47,565 nt of DNA from Streptomyces violaceoruber (GTDB lineage: Bacteria; Actinomycetota; Actinomycetes; Streptomycetales; Streptomycetaceae). The stretch covers positions 1 to 47,565 of the forward strand of contig JODI01000067.1 of assembly GCA_000720805.1 (NCBI GenBank). The letters run 5' to 3'. The position numbers and the translations under genes are program-made. Position 1 is the first letter of the stretch; every line of letters begins with the position of its first letter. Below, in pieces: positions 42,901 through 47,565 of this stretch. A model generated the notes under the pieces. It had not been told where the DNA came from. It saw only the letters and a list, made by a program, of their open reading frames with translations, and did no database searches.

Positions 42901-43402
42901 CAACGTGAGCACCGCGGCCTCCGGCGGCGGCCTCTCCGGGGCGGGCTCCTTCTCCGCGGACGGCGTCGGCGCGGCCGGCGCCGCCCCGCTGTCCGACGGT
43001 GCCGCAAGCAGCGCGGGCAGCCCGCTCAGTCCCGTCGCCGCGGCCGGCGCCCCCGGTATGCCCGGTACGCCCGGCAGCCCGGGCATGCCGATGGGCGGCG
43101 GAATGGGAGGCATGGGCGCGGGCGGCGAGAAGGGCAACGGCGAACGGGTGCGCGCCGTCCTGGTCGACGCGGCGGAGGAGAGCGAGCGCCGCAACCGTCG
43201 TCGGCGCAGCCCGTGGAACCGGCAGGAGGACAGCGACACCTTCCTGGCCCCGGCCTCCCGGGTGGCGACCACCGGCGGGGACTCTCCCGAGGCGGAGCCG
43301 GAGCCGGGCCGCAGGCCCACCAGTTCCGCCGACTACCTGGAGGAGGACGCGGACGTATGGGGCACCGACGAGGGCGGCACCCCGGCGGTCATCGGGCGGT
43401 GA
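39968..43402 (+). CDS. AAWKG-type large T7SS protein with 18-residue coiled-coil repeats and PDG repeats
   Basis: A protein of 1144 residues if started at GTG 39968 (AAAGGG 5-9 nt upstream); an ATG at 39938 is the alternative. The N-terminal ~400 residues form a folded domain with DASWKGEAAEVFRSLLKKI, the W-K-G motif of the AAWKG family, a WXG-like helix pair. Six tandem 18-residue repeats (type YQDELRKEQERQREEDRK, 41282-41605) form a highly charged coiled coil. Asn-rich repeats NPVTESLGN follow, then two ~100-residue modules of TFPDGTTQTIDP-like turns (41990-42310 and 42460-42770). A Gly-rich segment and an Arg-rich tail ending in DVWGTDEGGTPAVIGR close the protein. It is probably an exported surface or fibre-like T7SS substrate. 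Confidence 0.85.
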   Translation: MADRYDPNSDENLDKFDNAADPSTDTWATLVTHITGYPVPDRGTVFDTLRSDHGGKLFRMDIKERSLSLLVKDSGFLTNHGEDYDIWFFDKGKKSMIKQARIVFEGRVKAGDEIIFAGPGSDDVNNAQVREGNEFTDYNKDKMSTVALARYMNGPRSALLALLRGSTQDARFSNLGVPGADVVDLNSFNTTGDSFDYAAKFFKDHAVVLKDWEDRFGRDDASWKGEAAEVFRSLLKKIRENYDNYVETFNSTAGTGGETGTGGTVYSRALSLGRKYLEDAANTLLKAWLDWAKSPYYDPHQVLRYVLDDLAQWVDAHNVAETEIKVSYSQYSSYTYHSPKAGFLQEHPEYGDLNDIKNWAKVGDKAVKIWSQGIDEYLGKPAATVQSNLNNHFLDLGKDFSENVPEPKSTSTAADDYEKKKLQDEKNEINKQNEDNRKYQDELRKEQERQREEDRKYQEELRNEQNRQREEDKRLQEELRKEQEKQREEDKKYQDELRKEQNQQREEDKREADELKKEQNQQREEDKKYQDELREEQRREQEEAKREAEEQSKALGESLGGLNDPNALKEQNLGNLDELLNQNNPVTESLGNIGNQNTPVTESLGNLGDVNNPGGDDQQWSTSNPPPVAPNLRALRTLDSGPANGQGDTDNAAANDAITQSLGNLGGLNNGSGGSLKTPTGGTAQLTDGKLTAGFPDGSSNSFDPDTGVLTTTHPDGSVTTQNLGDGTRVTNPDGSVTSLGDDGKLTTTFPDGTTQTIDPATGQATTANPDGTTTTQNLGNLGDLNGQSGPNGSADLGDLGDINSDLLTESTGDLGDFRNLNSDQPGLDTPTGGHTTWDGDDYSTTFADGSEATFDPDNGLLTTTHPDGSTTVADLTHGAKVTNPDGSTTFLDNGRLNTGFPDGSTQVIDPDTGIATVTDPQGNTRTVDLHDLNSPGDFDSSDILDDLDTVGGVSGGGGGGGTTSRDVPFSELGLGSGNVSTAASGGGLSGAGSFSADGVGAAGAAPLSDGAASSAGSPLSPVAAAGAPGMPGTPGSPGMPMGGGMGGMGAGGEKGNGERVRAVLVDAAEESERRNRRRRSPWNRQEDSDTFLAPASRVATTGGDSPEAEPEPGRRPTSSADYLEEDADVWGTDEGGTPAVIGR
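41282..41605 (+). repeat. Six tandem 54-bp repeats encoding a coiled coil
   Basis: In-frame units of 18 codons begin at 41282 and repeat every 54 bp, with consensus YQDELRKEQxQQREEDKK. The fifth and sixth units are the most diverged. The repeat could expand or contract by recombination without breaking the frame. Confidence 0.85.
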
Positions 43403-43621
43403 CCGCCGCGCGGCCTCCATCGGGCGGTGACCGCCGCGACGAGATGAGTCCCACGGTGACCACCGCGACGAGACGAGTGCCATCCGACCCCGGCTTTCAC
43501 AGCCGGACCGTCACCAGGCAAGATCGGCAAGGCAGTTGATGGACAGACCGGAAACAGGGTCCGGACGTACGGGCCGGACATCCGGACGTACGGAGAGAAC
43601 GGCGGAGAAGGGAGGGGCGGC

Positions 43622-44077
43622 GTGACGGAGCCGCTGGAGAAGCGCCTGGAGAAGGCGATGGCCGAGCTCCAGGCAGCCCAGGAGGCGGTCGCGCGCACCG
43701 AACGCGAGCTGCGGCAGGCGTCGTTCGCGGTGCTCTCCTCCGACCGCGCGGTCCGGGCGACCGTGGGCCCGCAGGGTGAGCTGACCGGGATCGAGTTCCT
43801 GGAGAACAAGTACCGCGACATGTCCCCCCAGGAGCTGGCCGCCAGCGTCCTGGAGGCGGCGAGCGCGGCGCGCCTGAAGATGAACCGCCACGTGATGAAG
43901 GCGATGGCTCCCTTCACCGAGCCCAGCAGCAACGTGCCGGAGCTGAAGGGCTTCGAGGTCGACTGGGAGCGGATCTTCGGCCCCGAGGTGCTGCGCGAGG
44001 ACGACGAGGACACAGCACGCGGCGGCCAGGAGAGACCTGCCTGGCGGGACGCGCTAGGCGAGGACGGGGAGGACTGA
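43622..44077 (+). CDS. YbaB/EbfC-family-like protein in the T7SS locus
   Basis: A 151-residue protein from GTG 43622, with GGGAGG upstream. The N-terminal helix (EKRLEKAMAELQAAQEAVAR), the beta-hairpin (AVRATVGPQGELTGIEFLEN) and the C-terminal helix (PQELAASVLEAASAARLKM) match the YbaB/EbfC nucleoid-associated fold, which binds DNA as a dimer. Such proteins recur beside actinobacterial WXG100 genes, where they may act as dimeric partners rather than DNA binders. The acidic tail (EDDEDTARGGQERPAW) is unusual for a DNA-binding protein. The next gene starts 3 nt after the stop, so the two are one operon. Confidence 0.85.
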   Translation: MTEPLEKRLEKAMAELQAAQEAVARTERELRQASFAVLSSDRAVRATVGPQGELTGIEFLENKYRDMSPQELAASVLEAASAARLKMNRHVMKAMAPFTEPSSNVPELKGFEVDWERIFGPEVLREDDEDTARGGQERPAWRDALGEDGED

Positions 44078-44079
44078 CG

Positions 44080-44457
44080 GTGGGAGAGCGCTATTACGTG
44101 GACCCGCACCGCATCGAGGCGCTGGCGGGGCAGTTGGAGGAGATCGGCAACCTGACCAGGAGCATGACGGAGGAGTTCTTCGACGAGCTGGCCCCCACGG
44201 TCGGCTGGCCCGGCACCGAGGGAGAGTTCGCGGAGAAGGCCAAGCCGCAGGAGCAGAAGGAGCGGCAGACCACCAAGGACACCATGATGTCCATCCGGGA
44301 CGCGCTGGTGGGCATCACCGACGCCACGCTCAGCCAGGTCCGGATGATGAAGGACACCCGCGACCGCAACATCGAGGGCATCGAGCAGGGCACCAGCCGT
44401 ATCGAGGCCAACGGGCTGAACGGTGACGACGGTTCAGGCGGGCATGGCCGCCGCTGA
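44080..44457 (+). CDS. WXG100-like protein paired with the YbaB-like gene
   Basis: A 125-residue protein from GTG 44080 with GGGGAGG upstream, 3 nt after the YbaB-like stop. Two long helices (IEALAGQLEEIGNLTRSMTE and IRDALVGITDATLSQVRMMK) flank GWPGTEGEF, a turn that resembles W-x-G. The first residues GERYYVDPHRIEALAGQL recall other Streptomyces WXG-like partner proteins. It has no signal peptide. It comes 81 bp before the giant effector-like gene and is a likely secretion partner for it. The exact family is not named. Confidence 0.8.
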   Translation: MGERYYVDPHRIEALAGQLEEIGNLTRSMTEEFFDELAPTVGWPGTEGEFAEKAKPQEQKERQTTKDTMMSIRDALVGITDATLSQVRMMKDTRDRNIEGIEQGTSRIEANGLNGDDGSGGHGRR

Positions 44458-44538
44458 CCTGCGCACCGCAGGCCGCTCCCGCACCGCGCCGGGAGCGGCC
44501 GCTCCGTCCTGCCCGTGCAGGCTCCAGGGCGGTCCCCG

Positions 44539-47500
44539 ATGAGCATCAAGCCGTCGCCCGCGGTCAACGCGATGATCTTCATCCTCACCGGGGAATGGAT
44601 GATGGACGCCGACGAGGACCTCGCCAACGACAGCCGCCGGCCCTACTCCGCCCTGAGCGGCAAGCTCGACAAGCTCTCCTCGCTGATCGAGAAGTCGGTC
44701 CACGACATCGCCGAGTCCATGCCGGACGATCTGGCCAAGTCGTACGCCAAGGCGATGGGCATGCTCATCGACGACGGCGGCAAGAACTACCTGCGCGAGT
44801 TCGCCGAGCAGCTCCTCAAGATCGCCGAGGGCCGGCGCAAGACCTCCATGGACATCATGGAGTCCAAGTGGCAGATCATCGCCGAGGTCATCCGGCTGCT
44901 CATGGAGATCGCCCTCTACCTGGCGATGTCCTTCTTCACCGGCGGCGCCTCGGCCAGCCAGATCATGATGGCCAAGCTGCGCAGCCGGTTCATGATTCTC
45001 ACCACGCTCAGTCACCTGCTCCAGCGGCTCCACCTGGCGCCGTCCCTGACCGAGGCGTTCGCCGAGGCGTTCACCACCTTCGCGGTGCGGCTGGCGATGA
45101 TGAACTTTGCCCCGGAGGGCCGCCGCCCGGACGGCTTCGACTGGAACCAGATCCTCAAGGACGGCGCGTTCGGCGCCGCCGCGGGCTTCTTCACCAGCGT
45201 CTTCGACAACTGGGCGAAGAACATCGTCAAGAGCTACGACAACAACTTCCTCAAGAACGGCCCGGACCTCAACTTCAAGAACAACCCCAACCTGCGCAAC
45301 GACTTCGACCTCAACCTCAAGAACAACAACCCCACCCCGAACCCGAAGCCGAACCCTGACCCCACCCCGAACCCCAACCGGGACAACACCCCGAACGACC
45401 GCCCCGATCCGAACCCGTACGGGAACAGCCCCAACCCCACGAACAACAACCCGTTCTCCTTCCGGAACAACTTCCGGAACAACCCCGACCTGTGGCGGAA
45501 CAACCAGCTGCTGCGGAACAACGCCGACCGGCCGGGCGCGCTGGCCGGGCACTACGGACTCAAGGGGACCGCAGACTTCCTGGCCGCCGGCTCCGGCGAG
45601 GCACTCGCGGAGATCCTGATCAAGGGCGCTTTCGACGGAGACTGGTCCACCAACTGGTCCACCTTCGTCGGCGCGGGCCTCAGCAGCCAGGTCGAGGCCA
45701 CGCTCACCGACACCGCCCTGAACACCGGCGCCGAACTGCGCAACGCCATCGACAAGCTGCGCAACCAGCCACCCACCGTCTCCGGCGGCACCACCGATTC
45801 CGACACACGCGACTCCGCCGACTCCCCGCGCTCCCGCGACGGCGACGGCCCCGGCCGCACCGACGGCCCCTCGCGTCCGGACACCACCGGCGGTGACAGC
45901 CCCGCACTCGCCTCGCCCCCGCCGGTCACGCAACAGCTCATCGGCCAGGGCGACTTCACCGGCGGTCAGACACCCCCGCCCTACGTCGCGGAGAACCCGC
46001 CGCCGTACGTGACCCAGGACCCGCCGCCGTACTCCCCGGGCCCGCTGCCGGTGACCGCCGCCGAGAACGAGCTGTGGCAGCAGGTCTACGACGGCCCCGC
46101 CGAGGTCCGCGCGCAGGCGCTGCGCGACCTCACCGCCCTGCGCGGCGCCCTGCCGCCCGGCAGCACCGAGATCGGCATCCGCGACAGCCTGCACAGCAAC
46201 CTCTCGCAGCTGCCCGAGATACGGGTGGTGCCCGCGGGGAACGGCCCGGCCTCCCAGATCGACACCGACACGGTCCGCCGAGCCCTCGACGGCTTCGGGA
46301 CGCCGGTCACGGTGGAGTCTCCGGGGGCGGTGGGCTCCCCGGGGGCGGTGGACTCTTCGAGCACGGTGGGCTCCCCGGGGGCGGTGGACTCCCCGGGCAC
46401 GGTGGACTCCCCGGGCACGGTGAATTCCCCGGGCACGGTGGACTCCCCGAACACCGTGAACTCCCCGAATACGGCGGGCACCCCGAGCGCGGGGAGCGAC
46501 CCGCTCACCACTACCCCGAGTGCCTTCGGCAACGGCCCCACGACCGCGGTCGGTCCCGCCGCCGGTACCGGCGCGGACCCCGTCGGCTCGTTGGCGGGCA
46601 ACGGGCCGGACTCGCAGGTCGACAACGCCCTCGACGGGGACGGCGGCGAGCCCGAGGGGTCTCCGGAGAACGCGGTCGTGGGTTCCCCGGACAATTCGGT
46701 CCTGGGCTCCCCGGAAGCCGAGGTCCAGAACTCTCCGGAAGCCGAGGTCCAGAACTCTCCGGGTGAGCCGGCCGAGCCGGCCGAGCCGGACGACCGTACG
46801 GGTCCGGTGGCGGGCCAGGGTGTCGGCGGTCCCGTCGCCTCCCACAGCCCCACCACCGCCGCCGCATCCGGCCCTGGCACCGGCGTCCGGTCAGGCGGCA
46901 CCCCCACCGCCGGGGGCACGGCTCCCTCCGCCGCTCCGCCTCAGGGCACCCGCGCCCCGGACAGCGCGGCCCCGCAGGACGGCTCACAGAACACGACGGA
47001 CGGCACCTCGCAGACCGCACAGTCGCCTGAGACCCTTACTACTCCGGAGGCCGTCAACTCCTCTGGAGCAAGCAGTGCCGCGGACTCGGCCGAGAGCACT
47101 GCGACCTCGGTCGCCGACACGGCCCCCGCCCCGCCGAAGGTGAGCACCACCGGCTCGTACGCCGGCACCGGCGACGTACGCGACAACAGCGGCGTGAGCG
47201 ACGTGAAGGCCAATCCCGCCCCTGCGGCGAACTCCGCCCCCACCGCCGCGCCGCCGTTGACGATCGTGGTCTCGGAGGTGCCGCCGCCGGGGGAGGGGAC
47301 ACCGGAAGCGGCCGAGCTGCTGGACGGGGCCGGGACCGACCGGGCCGTGGTGCTCGGGCCGGCGATCGCGCCGGACGCGGGGGGGCGCCCCGTACGTGCC
47401 GCCGTCGAGCTGACCCGCGAGGGACCGGGCGCCCCGGTCCGGGTCCGCCCGCTCACCGGCCCCTCGCCCGCCGTGACGCCGGACGGCACCGCGGACGCCG

Positions 47501-47565
47501 ACTTCCCCGGCGCAGACGTGCTGCTGCCTCTCGCCGACGCTCTCGGCCCGGCCCCCGCCGCGGCC
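44539..47565 (+). CDS. Giant T7SS effector-like protein, 5' part only (open past the window end)
   Basis: An ATG at 44539 opens a frame that stays open for 1009 codons and leaves the window without a stop. The N-terminal ~220 residues are helical and hydrophobic (SKWQIIAEVIRLLMEIALYL, FFTGGASASQIM), like WXG100-like N-terminal domains of large actinobacterial T7SS toxins. An Asn/Pro-rich linker follows (about 233-332), then a second hydrophobic Gly/Ala segment (LAGHYGLKGTADFLAAGSGE), three PPPY motifs (45973-46032), a folded stretch (ENELWQQVYDGPAEVRAQAL), hexapeptide SPGTVD repeats, octapeptide GSPEAEVQ repeats, and long Ser/Thr/Pro linker. The last part (AELLDGAGTDRAVVLGPAIA) may open another domain. 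The toxin or enzyme domain lies outside the window; polymorphic toxin or lonely-Cys-type giant protein are possibilities. Confidence 0.85.
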   Translation, partial: MSIKPSPAVNAMIFILTGEWMMDADEDLANDSRRPYSALSGKLDKLSSLIEKSVHDIAESMPDDLAKSYAKAMGMLIDDGGKNYLREFAEQLLKIAEGRRKTSMDIMESKWQIIAEVIRLLMEIALYLAMSFFTGGASASQIMMAKLRSRFMILTTLSHLLQRLHLAPSLTEAFAEAFTTFAVRLAMMNFAPEGRRPDGFDWNQILKDGAFGAAAGFFTSVFDNWAKNIVKSYDNNFLKNGPDLNFKNNPNLRNDFDLNLKNNNPTPNPKPNPDPTPNPNRDNTPNDRPDPNPYGNSPNPTNNNPFSFRNNFRNNPDLWRNNQLLRNNADRPGALAGHYGLKGTADFLAAGSGEALAEILIKGAFDGDWSTNWSTFVGAGLSSQVEATLTDTALNTGAELRNAIDKLRNQPPTVSGGTTDSDTRDSADSPRSRDGDGPGRTDGPSRPDTTGGDSPALASPPPVTQQLIGQGDFTGGQTPPPYVAENPPPYVTQDPPPYSPGPLPVTAAENELWQQVYDGPAEVRAQALRDLTALRGALPPGSTEIGIRDSLHSNLSQLPEIRVVPAGNGPASQIDTDTVRRALDGFGTPVTVESPGAVGSPGAVDSSSTVGSPGAVDSPGTVDSPGTVNSPGTVDSPNTVNSPNTAGTPSAGSDPLTTTPSAFGNGPTTAVGPAAGTGADPVGSLAGNGPDSQVDNALDGDGGEPEGSPENAVVGSPDNSVLGSPEAEVQNSPEAEVQNSPGEPAEPAEPDDRTGPVAGQGVGGPVASHSPTTAAASGPGTGVRSGGTPTAGGTAPSAAPPQGTRAPDSAAPQDGSQNTTDGTSQTAQSPETLTTPEAVNSSGASSAADSAESTATSVADTAPAPPKVSTTGSYAGTGDVRDNSGVSDVKANPAPAANSAPTAAPPLTIVVSEVPPPGEGTPEAAELLDGAGTDRAVVLGPAIAPDAGGRPVRAAVELTREGPGAPVRVRPLTGPSPAVTPDGTADADFPGADVLLPLADALGPAPAAA
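46318..46479 (+). repeat. Nine tandem 18-bp repeats (SPGTVD-type) in the giant gene
   Basis: In-frame hexapeptides of the type SPG(A/T)V(D/G/N) run from 46318, one unit per 18 bp; the third (SSSTVG) and last two (SPNTVN, SPNTAG) diverge. They form a flexible linker. Confidence 0.85.
46659..46766 (+). repeat. Tandem 24-bp repeats (GSPEAEVQ-type) in the giant gene
   Basis: Four octapeptide units, GSPENAVV, GSPDNSVL, GSPEAEVQ and NSPEAEVQ, followed by a partial NSPGE. The last two full units are nearly identical in DNA. Confidence 0.7.

Noticed and set aside
44434..46845. Long minus-strand frame (803 codons) opposite the giant gene
   Set aside because: The plus frame from 44539 has a clear start, helical N-terminal domain and in-frame peptide repeats; the minus frame is Gly/Arg/Val-rich shadow sequence.

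Overview
The window is high-GC actinobacterial DNA and almost certainly comes from a Streptomyces-type chromosome. The signs are very high third-position GC, many GTG/TTG starts, 4-nt start/stop overlaps, a hopanoid-type ispG-dxs-aminotransferase block, a c-di-AMP-riboswitch-like leader in front of a LysM/M23 hydrolase, and a complete actinobacterial type VII secretion (T7SS/ESX-like) locus. No rRNA, tRNA, CRISPR array or intact insertion sequence was seen.

Region 1 (1-4863, + strand) is the end of a hopanoid/isoprenoid block: the 3' part of ispG, dxs, and an hpnO-like class III aminotransferase, then an XRE-cupin regulator translationally coupled to a 40-residue membrane peptide. Two tandem palindromes 20 bp apart sit directly in front of the regulator. 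Region 2 (4893-15631) is ordinary chromosome: a PtpB-like phosphatase, a GH36 alpha-galactosidase, a secreted LysM-M23 endopeptidase behind a ydaO-type leader, a Tat-exported DUF6250-like protein, an SGNH hydrolase, a three-gene minus-strand operon (amino-acid dehydrogenase, small protein with an internal duplication, TetR), a metallo-beta-lactamase-fold hydrolase with a 33-bp dyad in its promoter region, and a small DUF6243-like protein.

Region 3 (about 15632-21693) looks like an acquired or decaying island. A stretch with no intact gene, holding a short-chain-dehydrogenase remnant, leads into an AraC regulator and a compact cassette. The cassette has a 69-residue precursor with an 8-cysteine C-terminal core, a MauE-family membrane protein with a CHCFG motif, a membrane-anchored thioredoxin (CRPC), an ABC exporter and an S26 signal peptidase. 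The genes overlap in a chain. I read this as a candidate disulfide-rich secreted peptide (RiPP-like) system and the most interesting item in the window: MauE and thioredoxin would handle disulfides, the ABC protein would export, and the S26 peptidase would cut at an A-S-A site before the Cys core.

Region 4 (21861-47565) is a T7SS locus. It has two single-span membrane lectins (bulb-lectin and ricin folds), an accessory protein, a beta-helix protein fused to two CbbX/EccA-like AAA+ domains, a mycosin whose usual oxyanion-hole Asn is replaced by Pro, EccC (opposite strand, three FtsK-type ATPase modules), EccD, EccB, two WXG100 proteins, a small partner protein, a very long AAWKG-type protein, a YbaB/EbfC-like protein, a further WXG-like protein, and the first 1009 codons of a very large, still open reading frame that runs off the window end and is probably a T7SS effector. 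A 158-bp element with 24-bp terminal inverted repeats lies between mycP and eccC, and a degenerate tandem repeat lies between eccD and eccB.
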